Assembly: GCA_002687275.1 (NCBI GenBank)
Contig: NYZT01000027.1
Location: 1 to 38,741 of the forward strand
Length of the DNA stretch: 38,741 bases
DNA from: Candidatus Woesearchaeota archaeon
Lineage (GTDB): Archaea; Nanobdellota; Nanobdellia; Woesearchaeales; ARS49
Direction of reading: 5' to 3'
Shown: positions 9,001 through 17,500 of the stretch, piece by piece
Layout: each line of letters starts with the position of its first letter
Position numbering within the stretch: the first letter of the stretch is position 1
The notes under the pieces: generated by a model
Told to the model about the DNA's origin: nothing
Database searches by the model: none
The model's input: the letters and a program-made list of their open reading frames with translations, nothing else
Position numbers and translations under genes: made by a program

Positions 9001-10861
9001 CTACTCAGGTCATACCTCAGGTAATCCCCACACTGCCTGGATAGACCGGCTCTCTGTGTGTGGCCTGTGTGGCGATCAGGGCAACGCGTGTCCTTGCTTC
9101 CCTGGAGAGCCAGAATGTGCCGAAGTGCAATCAGAATGCGAGATCGGCGAGACAAAATGCGAGGGTACGGCTCACGTGGTTTGTGAAAGTGGCAAGTGGG
9201 TATCCAAAGGCGTACAGGAAAACAGGTGCGGAGCGGCATGCACTCCTGGAGAAAAACTTTGCCAAGAAACACAAACTGCGGTGTGCAAGGACGACGGAAC
9301 AATAGGGTTGACGGGTGTAGTCAAGGATGAGTGTGGAGCAGTATGCACTCCTGGAGAAAAGTTCTGCGATGGCACCGAACACTCGATCTGCAATGACCAA
9401 GGAACCACAGACATACTGGGTGAGGTAGCCGGACAGTGTGGAGTGATCAAATGCCCAGAGATCGAGGGAAGAGAGGTCTTGAAAGCCTGCGGCGACACGT
9501 GTTGCAGCAACACACAAAACTGCATCGATGACAAGTGCATCCCTCAATGTGCCGGCCCCATAGCGTCCCTCCTTAACAGGCTCACAGGAAACGCAGTTCT
9601 TCTAACAGGCCTAGTTGCTGCTGAGACTGGTTGTCCTCTGATGCCTGATGGATCCTCCACCAATGCCTGCGGCAGCACGTGTTGCGTTCCAGGTGAGATG
9701 TGCTCAGACGGTGAGTGCGTTGCAGACTGCCCAGAGCCAGAGATAACAATAGAATGTCCCACATTCTTCAACGGACTAAAGACACTGCCATGTGGAAATA
9801 CCTGCTGCACGCCAAGAGAGGCATGTGTGGAAGGAGTGTGCACCATAAGTTGCCCAGGAAGCTGCGGAGGCAAAGTATGCAAGCCACCACAAACGTGCAA
9901 GGATAACACTTGCGTGGATAGTTGCGGCAAAGCCATCTGTGACCCTGGAGAGATATGTGATGAGGAAGAGTGCAAGCCAGGTTGCGGCGGCGTGCTGTGC
10001 GAGCCAGGCCAAGCCTGCATTGACGAAGAGTGCTTGCCTGCTTGTGGTAATAAGATTTGCCTAGCTAACGAAGAGTGCGTGCTGGAAGAGTGCGTGCCAG
10101 TATGTGGAGACACCGTGTGTGGGCCCGGCCAGGTATGCGTGGACGACGAGTGCAAGCCAGCGTGCGGCGGCAAAATCTGCTATGACCGAGAGATCTGCCT
10201 TGACCAAGAGTGTGTGCTACCTTGCGGCCCAGAAACATGCGGTAGAAGTGAGATATGCGTGCTGGATCGCTGTGAGCCAGGAGAACCAGAAGAGAAAAAC
10301 ATCACGACCATATTCGTAACCAAGATTGTTAACCTCACCAAAGAAGTCACCATCACCAAGTTAGTGAACATCACCATCAAAGAACCAATCATCGTCGAGA
10401 AAGAGCGAGTTGTAGAAAGAGATCGGATAGTAGAGATACCTACCACCATCACCAAGAGAGTGGTTCTCGAGCGACCTATCACGGTCACAAAAGAAGTTGT
10501 GGTGGAAAAGCCAGTCCTACAAGAGACGCCGATACTGATCGAGCCCCCCACTCCTGAGACGCCACCCGTGGTGATCGAGCCACCAAAGCCTAAGGTAGTT
10601 AAAACGCCACTTGTCAAGAAGAAACGCAGCTGGTGGTGGCTATGGCTCTTATTGCTTCTGCTGCCGCTGCTCGCACTTGCCTACTGGAAGAAACTACATG
10701 ATGATCTCATGCCCTTGGTGGACTACATAATGCAGTGTAAGCGCATTGGTTATCCTGATAACCAAATACGACAGTACGTCATCCTAGGAGGGTATGATCC
10801 AAAAATGGTGGACAAGGCATTTGCCATGTCTGCAAAGGAGTTAGAAAGTGAAAAACCCTAG
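2..10861 (+). CDS. Giant cysteine-rich multidomain surface protein, 5' partial
   Basis: The reading frame is open from base 2 (CVTKDDCGG...), so the GTG at 80 is not the true start and the gene enters from outside the window. Numbering from that GTG: Ig-like segments at ~90-300 and ~1880-2190; a lectin/LamG-like sandwich at ~335-533 and three more at ~2417-2993; a seven-bladed FG-GAP propeller at ~672-1110; a cysteine helical hairpin at ~1216-1297; ten 'C-PGE--C-G' modules (~1407-1683 and ~3015-3127); at least eleven 'CG-TCC' knottin-like modules throughout; seven 20-aa Cys repeats at ~3262-3401; a Val/Thr/Lys stalk; a TM helix at ~3515-3537 (WWWLWLLLLLL); and a ~55-aa cytoplasmic tail. Proline-rich linkers separate domains. 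It is therefore a type I membrane-anchored exoprotein needing many disulfides. Role in adhesion or recognition is inferred. It overlaps the next gene by 14 nt. Confidence 0.9.
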   Translation, partial: EGKCVTKDDCGGVVCPADEECVEDVCVPGCKETETRCGDSCCNKGQECFAGSCINKPCPTLKGGRPTTECEGTCCGPNELCEAGRCKPLCGQVGNSPASLFPSPTGGMITGMGIFDPVEMKVVYTDKNTGAPIAGIPVEVHEVENSAQAVPIRTSRYSTKSDGSVTASETRSKLGSAFWFVTKASSHVINPLLISPTGGRVSQSQSLAKTAGERFDTGVLKITTYTKNDGEVERLRAKVTYFTRDGQESSITANANGIAKLIYKWDAKNEIINGKKLRSNRFPRQIPSGQVRIEMPGFKTRTIGAGMFLGKESKANINLEKETASKPSPPTPPPTPPPPPVPTPPPSPVPEIPPPHLPEFVPGPSMCIVPAGNSVPKSKCGLDENFVLAGFEDWEQVTEGAGSVEHTGGKLRVNMQSSGGWRPVGLKRTLPYPMHDFAVSVNTQGDFKGGGSQRGQIILKDACGKKFTLQIGRDVGKTWKGEVCNPSCGHTETRYTGEPLLYIFTRKGEAFTITENGNQIYNGKLNIGRLASVQLSAAAANGAGAYKVDFDYIKVVGTCTTEPGCDCENFGSPPPPPPPPPPPDPEPMLEECATFPDGTQTTACGDTCCTANEECNQGVCEPKCDIQTTDCPVLPGNRPTTKCGNTCCGPNHQCKEGVCVSGCPGPPEPPVPLDCGGVCPNYNRGWHSGAAAPTSLPQSRVGISVATSKNKIAVGAVHNRTSAPYPANVYVYERTNPLLTPTNVWPTPPQSYVDAKGPMFTPYSYRGSGAPASIGRRLSMYLRLRKDAFRHAETLEPPGESYELFGQAVVMHGDTLVVGAPNSDAAGLPGAAYVYRKNADGWQMAQKLEPDESVHAALFGSSLAFDGNTLLVGAVNKLFDPLNLHCLPGFNYGAVYVYDANMEFVQKLVSPIPQTEDFYGSALDVDDDLIAIGAHGQDSVEIDQGAVFVYQKVGSQWGLHSRVVNANLTKGAWFGASLDLLDRTLIVGAPRHAMAYRSEWKRDMGHVSEYRIRDTFTLLYRDFEPPRTCTYPLLFGWSVATNGSKTFVGAKAAKEDNGLVFIVKHPETGALDLSKELLGSQADYGPFDPEEIASFPRLITESTPVHFGHALSLDEMLVVGAPLAGKDEEGAAFVFADEFDRHWVDVVPSGTELLTVLPEETDQAIPETEGNMVTGAGIIDFFENLFTGDPGKKDFFGPDDDPFAGEPTVAPFTPTPPNIDDGPAPVNAPADTCHFPQSPEPACKSTCMVDCENWKSKLDQYDVTVMHQQCLDDCDSVSGEACADENRQKCQDITDDATAKVAKLKQRVDSYCQSESARCENSCCGCASDKTKCGQTCCDQGSTCMAGKCSSPPPAPPAPEASLLPRFCAPRFTGDQQFYCGQSLTGVDTVPIKKALDAGDLTKLTNLVKYECCEPPKQCKDKSSFQARCEAPPECQPDETKCQDIEYSTCVAGRWESQGIFLGHCGVDCVPGDNLCSPANAYIECDSVGKWKNHGLQSGKCGVACLVGEKSCVMGELYECLNTNIFQPRGFVQGECGTECDPGTTGCEGRTVTMCDDQGKWTNQGTTAGMCGEPLTSTPPQPPPGPPGPSDDSGSSTGGPGRSTDGSCTQDECRGQEHWQCLDGELIQRGFIKDKCGVKCSPGQEACQGTELYKCNDQRTWENLGIRFTVCGNLCTPGQEKCDGSIFLKCNNNWKFENLGPQPGKCGVPGPEAGNGSIMSGGTGCACPADRPLPTPGTPACPRFPDGTETWPCGDVCCVEGESCVEGQCTMECPEYDEDPPKTCPANKEAAEKEVGEYFLKECNQCPVLPGGRLTILCGNDCCGPNERCIRGSCKPACTANLGGGASLVNVINIVKYTQKTNYTQVFQNVVNVTQVQNFTQVHNVTQGCGEVPVSVLEMPGRIPVQGLKVEAIDFIGLSAHERNVADSKVTNSLGRATLFPCGASRFIIETQPRIFSKSFGFAAPGKKIKEVNLFVRRPIEGTTAETSKITVHVDADFRSGVQRFVQPFKGVKVTLKNVRFPTGVKLRELAEKVTDENGNVTFLVGFGPDHIVIDGKKILSTKVIQEMDERIVFSLLATKEVGARQRKDSITVKLPMHGDFVEARVALNTEPKTDKGRVEIRKEQKDPTLEDLVITVQGPGNKPLTGALIKVYRGDVLVTRRVMSDRLPITVTLPEGKYRVVAEAGDYKNAEMNASIQKRFGKLRGKRVILRLTESTIPSLTGLLIRPLEPSPLTLLVKKRQGNKVTGLGVFDFLENLFTVDPGAKSFFGTDNDPFVDEPEITPPSMSISAATRIMRNCEEPDIPCGGSCCNWETQACKAGTCVPTALADNLAWTETPPPPIKSDTDECVELYTHQGPIPVSGGKILVKAGTHGDKACQYRANLHCNCVRKGTGECNIKCNQHIESVTITGTPPLNYQERAGWRQEYIASCGFCEDKKQVSEDRPIDTCPTDANFGKPLALDPASWGKTQPKYGFRVRSETNVLEIKRFGYAEDPNVILYRTLTDPLADFRLKGSVYAVFDGKPVRATIVVMDAGGSEHAIEIGNYRRSHGRTRLLRGERTGGGYESEAWQHYVIEKKGSTIKVYEVVDGVEKAIQQIGSKIGALKRIELRTYQEGLGNVARFKDFHLSGICAPPVEDVLPIIDVCGSKGTWTVDKGEHSAIQAQGGRIRIETVGGLDGSTFTHELTKPLIDFDISWNSQADFGYAIPRRGRKSMLTVEDEQGRKYSYGLNQYTYFHGRTPHNKQAVVHICTPFDCKTNWKDYDGSVIRYRLVKKGSTFILYVNGEEANRQGAQFFKLKKISLNAHAWGGSPPFTAWFDGLTVKGLCESEPPLPDIDFCGNRGGPNNGWVTDDKRAILNKDEGALRIDTNSGMDEALRLTRELKTPLTDFAVFGRIRMDLGLRHIGDSKKVAIEAYDDTGKAVSIGPGQSVRRHGRTRHVYPFQYQGCNQQKCIQHSGELTDDYVDYVIRRKDGKTYLIIDGKMTGDQRLVLDNLKTVKIYSGHTSGNPHTAWIDRLSVCGLCGDQGNACPCFPGEPECAEVQSECEIGETKCEGTAHVVCESGKWVSKGVQENRCGAACTPGEKLCQETQTAVCKDDGTIGLTGVVKDECGAVCTPGEKFCDGTEHSICNDQGTTDILGEVAGQCGVIKCPEIEGREVLKACGDTCCSNTQNCIDDKCIPQCAGPIASLLNRLTGNAVLLTGLVAAETGCPLMPDGSSTNACGSTCCVPGEMCSDGECVADCPEPEITIECPTFFNGLKTLPCGNTCCTPREACVEGVCTISCPGSCGGKVCKPPQTCKDNTCVDSCGKAICDPGEICDEEECKPGCGGVLCEPGQACIDEECLPACGNKICLANEECVLEECVPVCGDTVCGPGQVCVDDECKPACGGKICYDREICLDQECVLPCGPETCGRSEICVLDRCEPGEPEEKNITTIFVTKIVNLTKEVTITKLVNITIKEPIIVEKERVVERDRIVEIPTTITKRVVLERPITVTKEVVVEKPVLQETPILIEPPTPETPPVVIEPPKPKVVKTPLVKKKRSWWWLWLLLLLLPLLALAYWKKLHDDLMPLVDYIMQCKRIGYPDNQIRQYVILGGYDPKMVDKAFAMSAKELESEKP
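9863..10282 (+). repeat. Seven tandem 60-bp units encoding a 20-aa Cys repeat
   Basis: Exactly 420 bp encode seven consecutive 20-residue units of pattern C-G-x-x-x-C-x(5)-C-x(4)-C-x-x-x, for example CGGVLCEPGQACIDEECLPA. All units keep the same length with no indels. Amino acids diverge more than the cysteines, so the array is structurally constrained. One more copy of the motif is visible at the very start of the window (CGGVVCPADEEC), so the upstream, unseen part of the gene probably carries another such array. Confidence 0.9.
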
Positions 10862-11276
10862 CGTGCTTATTGTTGGCCTGGTGGCCCTATGCGCCCTAGC
10901 CCTTGTCATGGCTGACACCATAACCGGTGATATCACGTTGCCAACTGTCAAAGTGACAGAAACCGTGTGCCACGAAGAGGACGGCGAGGAAATTTGTGTT
11001 GAGGAACAACGCATCGAGGGCATGAATCTTCCTTGGTTGGATCAGCCGGCAGTGTGGTGGGGTAGCATAATCCTTGGCCTCGTAGTATTTGCTGCCGCAA
11101 TGTATGCCTTGGTGCACTTGCGAAGAAAACTTGTGGATATCCGTCGACGAAGAAAGCAACTGCGGGAATACGTCCGGCAGGCGAGACGAGAAAACACCGC
11201 GGAAGACCGCATTGAGTACTATCTCAAAAGCATGCACTACACGGACAGAGACATCAAGCACGCTTTGAAGCGCTAA
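10848..11276 (+). CDS. Small single-pass membrane protein with signal peptide and cytoplasmic helical domain
   Basis: 142 aa. Starts at GTG 10848, preceded by a strong Shine-Dalgarno (AAAGGAG) and overlapping the giant gene by 14 nt, so it is translationally coupled to it. A signal peptide (VLIVGLVALCALALVMA) is followed by a short acidic exterior of about 45 residues with one Cys pair, a TM helix at ~67-87 (GSIILGLVVFAAAMYAL), and a basic cytoplasmic tail. The last 40 residues (EYVRQARRENTAEDRIEYYL) resemble the cytoplasmic end of the upstream giant protein: paired short helices around an 'I--YL---Y----I--A' pattern. I infer a small partner of the giant protein, perhaps sharing a cytoplasmic docking partner. 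No named family was recognised. Its 3' end overlaps the convergent gene by 23 nt. Confidence 0.8.
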   Translation: MKNPSVLIVGLVALCALALVMADTITGDITLPTVKVTETVCHEEDGEEICVEEQRIEGMNLPWLDQPAVWWGSIILGLVVFAAAMYALVHLRRKLVDIRRRRKQLREYVRQARRENTAEDRIEYYLKSMHYTDRDIKHALKR

Positions 11277-11526
11277 TTTCGTCCGGTCTCATCAGACAAT
11301 GCATTATCTGGGAGCGGCACTTCCACTCTTTCAAGAATGCCTTAACCTTCTTTTCATGCTCGGGTCTTACCAAGAGCACGGTCTTGGCAAGCTGCACGAT
11401 GCCGCACTCTTCAACAATGCCTGGCTTGTTTCCCCTACCCTTGAGCGCGTAGAAGAACCTGACCTTGTCTTTGTACACCAAGTGCTTGGTGTCATACGTG
11501 ACAATGTTCATGGGCACCAAGTTCAT
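11254..11526 (-). CDS. Small uncharacterised protein, paralog of the 83-aa protein at 22742
   Basis: 90 aa, last gene of the minus-strand giant operon. Its ATG overlaps the giant gene's TGA in an ATGA junction, which implies translational coupling. It is soluble, without signal peptide or TM segment. It shares about 55% identity over ~62 residues with the protein that opens the operon; conserved blocks are DKVRF-YA-KGR and AFLK-WKC. The alternating hydrophobic pattern suggests a small alpha/beta fold. No family recognised. Its position directly behind the giant gene, with the paralog directly in front, suggests a role tied to production or regulation of the giant protein, which is inference only. 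The C-terminal ~20 residues after the shared core are unique. Confidence 0.8.
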   Translation of the reverse strand: MNLVPMNIVTYDTKHLVYKDKVRFFYALKGRGNKPGIVEECGIVQLAKTVLLVRPEHEKKVKAFLKEWKCRSQIMHCLMRPDEISASKRA

Positions 11527-14500
11527 TTCTTGCCACCCCCAAACTTTTTCTTCAGGTCACGCAAGCGCTTTGCGTGGGTGTAGGTATGCTCTTCTTTCGT
11601 AGGGGGCTCTTTGGGCTTGTGCTTGACAACTGGTTTTGGTTTTACCTGACGTTGATAGCTCGTGCCAAGGCTTTCTCGTAAGCGGTCTAGGCTGACGTTA
11701 GTGTGGCGCTCCCGTTTCTTTACTGGTCGTGGTTTTGGCGTGGGGCGAGGCTCGGGTCGTACGTAGGATGTCTTGGTTCTGTAGCTAGTGTCAAAGCTCT
11801 TCTTTAATGATTCTAGCATGTGGCCCTTGTGCTCGTGCGGCTTTCGCTCAATCCTTTGTGGGGGTCTTACAACTTCGGGCTCTGGCTTCGTGTACTGTAA
11901 TCTGTCCTCTACTCTGCTGGCAAACTTTTGTTTGAGCTTGTCAAAGCCATACCTTGGCTTGTGCGCCGGCATGCGCGGCTTTTTCTGTACTGGCGCCACG
12001 TGCGGCTTGGCCTTTGGTGTCTGTTGCAAGTATCGCTCGTATCTTGTGCCAAACTGCTTCTTGAGCTGATGGAGTGGCTTTGGAACTTGCGCGACCTGGC
12101 CTTCTTTGGTCCACGCGCGGTGATGTCGCTTGCCCAACATCTCTTGCAATCGTTCCCCGCTCGTCCTTGGTTTGGGTTGTGGTGTTGGCTGAGGCTTGAT
12201 GCTGAATGGCTTGTACTTTACCTTTGGCAGGTCCCACTTGGGTGGTGGTAGGCTTTCTCTTCTTGGGAGTCGGATAGGCTTGAGCTTGGGAAGGCTGACC
12301 TTCAAGAATGCGTCGTGCAGTCTCTTCAATGTGGGCATCATGACTGGTTGCCTTCGTGGCTTCCAGCGTCGCAAGGGGTGAGGCATACGTGGCAAGTGTG
12401 GCATGTGGGCGTGACGGAAGAATTCGACAAGGACAGAGACAACAATCAGAGCAAGGAGAACGTAGGCAGGGACGAGAGCTTCGTACAAGTAGTGGTGGAG
12501 TCCAAGGGTGGCGCCAAGAAGCAGTGCGATGCCTACTTTGCTTAGCCTGAACAACCTTGGCAGGTCCTTGCCGTACTTGTGTCTCTTGAACTCGCCGTAG
12601 AGGATGAGTGCGATCATGGCTAGGAGGAAACCATAGATGATCATAGGTAGTAAGTTCTTGGCGTCCTTGTCGACGATCAAACAATCGCTTGGGCAGTTAA
12701 CTGAATCCTCTCCTTGTCCACATACACCGTTGCCACACTTACAGTTGAGTGGGTCTGCGACGGTTGCTTCGTCGATTTCCTGGCCAACAACGGCGTAGGT
12801 GTAGCCTGGCTGACAGTTGTTGATGTTCAACCGTACGTACTGGTTGAAGCCTAGCGTAACCTTGCCTTCTACTCTCTTCGCCACCAACCTTGCGATGACC
12901 TTTCGGGGTACTGCGTGATCGATGATCTGTCCGTGGTCGAGCTCCATCTCAAAGTAGTCCTCACACTTGTTGTTGACGTACTCGCCGCCAACGTGCTGGG
13001 CGCTCTTTACGCCTACCACGCCATCGTTGGGCTCGTCGAAGAATTGTGCGATCTGGTCTGATTCCACAGTGAACAGGGCTGTTTCGATAGAGAAGGGTCT
13101 GTTGCCCGCTAGCACCACGTACTCTTTGTCTTCCATTCGTGGGAGCTGGATTCCTTGACTCAAGGATTGTACCGCGGTGGGGCTTGCCGCGAGGAAGGGT
13201 ACGATGTTTTTCTTTGCGCCTATTCTTTTTTGTACTTTTTTGTAGATGTCGATGGCTGGGCTGCCGTCGTTTGGTGTTCCTGCAAGGATGAGCTTTCTGA
13301 GTTTTTCTTCGAATTCTTTGCGGGTCATGTCTTTGAGTACTTGTTGGGTGATAAGTCCGCCCATGCTGTGGGCGACGATGTCTACGGTGTCGAATTCTTG
13401 TAGGGTGCCTTCGATGAGGAGTCTTGTCTGTCGTGAGATTTCTTTGAAGTCGAGTGTGCTTGGGTAGGCGATGCTGTAGACTTGTTGTGGTTGTTTGGTG
13501 AGTCTGAATTCTTCTATCAGGGGTAGCCAGGTAGCTGGGCTACTCATGAAGCCGTGGATGAGTATGAGTGCCTGTCTGCTGCCACCATCATGTTCCTTAC
13601 TCATCGTAACATCGTCACAGCTATCACACCTGATGCCGTAGAAGCCGAGTACGCTGGTGGTGTTGGTCTCAAATGTTCCACTAACCGCGCTGCCGTCGTA
13701 GTTAGTGACTATGGATTGCATGTCGCCGTTTTGTCTTCTGAAGGCGGGGAATTCTCCTTCGAGTACGTTGCTGGTTCGCGGACTTTGGACGCTTATGGTG
13801 ACGGTTTGTGGTTTTCCGCTGTCTTGGGTGATTTCGATGGGGTCTACGAGTAGTGCGATGTGTTTGTCTACTTGTGGTAGGCTGAGGGCATGTGGTTTCA
13901 TGTTGAACCTGAAGGGTTTGGTGACGTCTTCGAATTCAATGGTGTAGCTTTCTACTTGGACTCTTGGTTTTTCGGGCGTGATGATAGCTTCTTTGGTGAG
14001 CACGCGTTTTCTGTCGATTTCTAGCCCTTCTTTGGAGTACTCGCTTAGCACAAGTTCGGAGTAGCTCACACCACCACACTCAAACTCTGTGGGCTTTTCC
14101 ACGCCAACAAATTCGCAACCGTCACGATTGCACTTTAGCGTGGTGATGTTTTCGTAGTTTTCTGAGACGCTCAGCGTGAGTACGACGTTGTCTCCTTTGC
14201 AGTCCATGGCGAAGGGGTCTGCGAGTATGCTGTATCCTGTGGGTACTGGTGGTGCGCCGGCTTTTTTGATCTTTACTTGGCTTCCTGCTTCTCCTTGTGC
14301 GCATGCAACTTCTTCTGCTTCGATGTCTTCTTGGCTGATGAATAGTCTGCCGATGTTGCTTCGTCTTTGGGAGGTTGCTGCGCTTACTCCTGTTGCTTTT
14401 GCTGCTGGTGCTGCAGGCGCGGGAGCTGGTGCGGGAGCTGGTGCGGGCGCCTCTGTTGCTTCTTCAGCTTTTGCTGTTTTCTTGGGTGCGCTGCTGGATC

Positions 14501-17500
14501 TGGGAACGACAATCTTGCCTGTGCCGGGGTTGGCATCTTCACCATAACTAGAGAAGCCTGTGACGTTGTACACGTGAACTCTGTTAGCAAAGCTTACCTC
14601 TGTGCACACGTTGCTTGGGCAGGTCTCAAACACGCCATCATCTTCTGGATCTCTAGTAGCGCGAGGGTTCTCAAACAGGGTGTTGAAGAAGGTGATCTGT
14701 GCTGCCACGTCAAGGTTTGATTCAAGGCTGGTGTTTGCAAGCGCGTAGTCCTCAGCAAGCACCAGGAAGCCTGAGAGATTGTTAACATTACCTGCCACGC
14801 CTCCAAACTCTATGCCGCTGGTGTTCAACTGGCCGAGTTTGAACGTGCTGTCCGTGATGATGACGGAGTGGTTGTCGTGGTATCTATTTTGGTAGACAAA
14901 CTTTACCCCTGCTGCAGTACCGTTGAACGTGGCATTTCTCACGTAGAAGAACTCTGCCTGTATCTCTGTGGAACCGTTGGTGCCAGCAAAGGTTGCACCA
15001 TCCATGATGTAGGTGCTGTTGAGCGTGACGATGGCTCCAGTACCTCTCACAACGGTGCCGGGTAGCATGGTGGCGTTGCTGATGTTGAAGTTGTTTTGGT
15101 CTACCGCGCTCCATTCCCATCCTTGGACGGCGTACAGGTGGTCGTGGTCGATGTCATACAGGCCAACCGTGCCGGTTACCCCTCCGTTGGAGCCGTTAGC
15201 GAGAAGGTGGCTGTTGTTCACCAGGCTTGTGTTGTACTTGATCATGATGCGGCCTCCGCCGCCGCCTTCTCCGGTTCCTCCGCGACCACGTGCGAGGAGG
15301 TAGCCCTGGCCGTCGATAACGTCTGTAACAATGTTGATGCTGCCCCCACTACCGCCGCCGCCTTCCTGGTCACCAAAGCCGTCTACCGACAGGTTTCCGG
15401 AGATGTTGATGAGTCCTGCTTCGATGAACACGAGTCCGCCACCTTGCGAGCCGTTAACCGTAGGAGCTGCACCTGCGCCTCCGCCCCCACTTCCTAACTC
15501 CACAGGATTGAAGGCGCTGCCATACCTTGATCCGTACGATTCTTGGACGATTTCGGGGTTGGCTGTGGATATCCATGTGGGCGCTCCAACACCTCCGTGG
15601 CTGCCGCCGCTGCCGTTGCTTTCTGATGAACCGATGGGTCCTGCGCCAGGACCGGTCTCTGCCCCAAATCCTTTTGTGGTGATGATGCTCTGGACGTCCA
15701 GGGTCATGTTGGTGGTGCTGATGTTGAGCCGGGTGACGTTGGCGATCTGTGCCATGTCTAGGAGTATGTGCTCGGCAGTGATGCTTAGGTTGGAGAGGTT
15801 TTGGCTGGGGTTGGGGATGATGCTTGCGTTGTACAAGATAAGATTGGTGACGTTTAGCGTAAGACTGTGGTTGCTGGTTGTTGCAGCCTGGGTGATGTTG
15901 ATGGTGGCATAATTCCATATGCTGAGGTCGGTGAGCACCCATCTCCATCCGCCTCTGATTTGGACGCTGCTGGCGTTCAACTCAAAGAAGGCTATGGTGC
16001 CCACTCCACCTCCAGACTTGCCAGACACGTCCGTGTTCTCGATGGATATGGTGCTGAAGTTGGTTCTTACCGTGATCATGCCTCCTGAGCTGTTGTCTGC
16101 ACCTCTTGCCTCAAAGTTTCCGTTGCCGGTGAGATTGTTGACGATGACGTTGATGGTGCCTCCGCTGCCTCCGGCGCCGATGTCTGTCCCTTGGTAATCT
16201 TCGCCAGTGGCGGTGATGTTACCGCTGATGTTAACTTGGTTGCCGCGGATGAACACCACGCCTCCTCCTGCTCCGCCTCCTTGGGATAATCTTGCTCCGC
16301 CTCCGCTTCCTGGTTGGATGGGGTTGAATGGGCTGTCATATGGATTGCCTCCTGGAGAGTTGTCCCCGGCGTCTTCGATAAAGTCTGAGCCTTTGCCGCC
16401 GTGGCCTGCTCCTGAGCCTCCGTTAGCTCCTCCAAGTCCTGCTCCTGGTCCTTGCTCTGCCCTGAACCCTGCCTTGTCTGCGGAAATGAACGAGTTTGCG
16501 GTGAGGGTGAAGTTGGGACTGGTGATGTTCATCGCGCTTGTTTTGTTGATGGTGGAGTCCATGATGAGGCTGGTGCCTGCGCTGAGTGTGAAGTTACCGA
16601 TGAAGCTCTCGTTGGTGTTGCCCTCGATGGTGCTGTTGATGAGGTGGAAGACGCTGGCTGAGATGTTGAGCGTGTCATTTGCTTTGGTGAGAGCGTTGCT
16701 TACGTTCAATAGGGTGTAGTTCCAGCTGGCTTGTTTGACCCATCGCCATCCTTGTCGGATGTTCAAGCTGTTATCGTCCAGGTCAAACATGGCGGCCGTT
16801 CCTGGCTCTGCGCCACCGTCTCCATCCACTGCTATGTTTGTTATGGGTATCTTGGTGAAGTTGTACTGTACAAGGATCATGCCGCCGCTGCTAGCGTTAG
16901 CTCCTTTTGCGGTGAGGAATCCTCCGCCGGTGAGGTTACCTACTAAAATATTAATGGAACCGCCTGCCCCTCCAGTGTTCTGTGAACCTGGAGGAGGGAG
17001 CACGCCATCAACCGTGATGTTTCCAGACAGGTTTGAAAAGGAAGAACGAATGAACACCACACCTCCTCCACGCCCGCCTAGGGCGCCGCCAGGTTCGCTG
17101 GCGCCTCCACTTCCTGCCTCTTCAGGATTGAGGGGGTTGTCGTATGGTTCGAGAGGGAAGTTCTCTCCTTGCATTCCTCTTCCGCCATGGCCTGCTCCGC
17201 TTCCTGCCTCTGTCGCTCCGGTCATGCCGAAGGCGGGTCCAGAGTCAGAGGCAAAGCCTGTGCCGTCCGAAAGAATGACGGAACCTACCGTGAGGGTGAA
17301 GTTAGGGCTGGTGATGTTGAATCTGCTCGTTCTGTTGATGGTGGAGTCCATGATGAGGCTGGTGCCTGCGCTGAGCGTGAAGTTGCCGATGAGACTCTCA
17401 TTGGTGTTGCCCTCGATGATGCTATCTATGAGGTGGAAAACACTTGCGGAGATGTTGAGCGTGTCATTTGCTTTGGTGAGAGCGTTGCTTACGTTCAATA

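Noticed and set aside
9863-10282. CRISPR-like array with 60-bp periodicity
   Set aside because: No identical repeats with unique spacers; it is an in-frame protein repeat with diverged nucleotides.
11299-11583. 94-aa + strand ORF between the convergent operons
   Set aside because: Antisense to the 90-aa gene, which is supported by its paralog and ATGA coupling.
15331-15912. 193-aa + strand ORF
   Set aside because: Low-complexity shadow of the same repeat gene, with no initiation signal.
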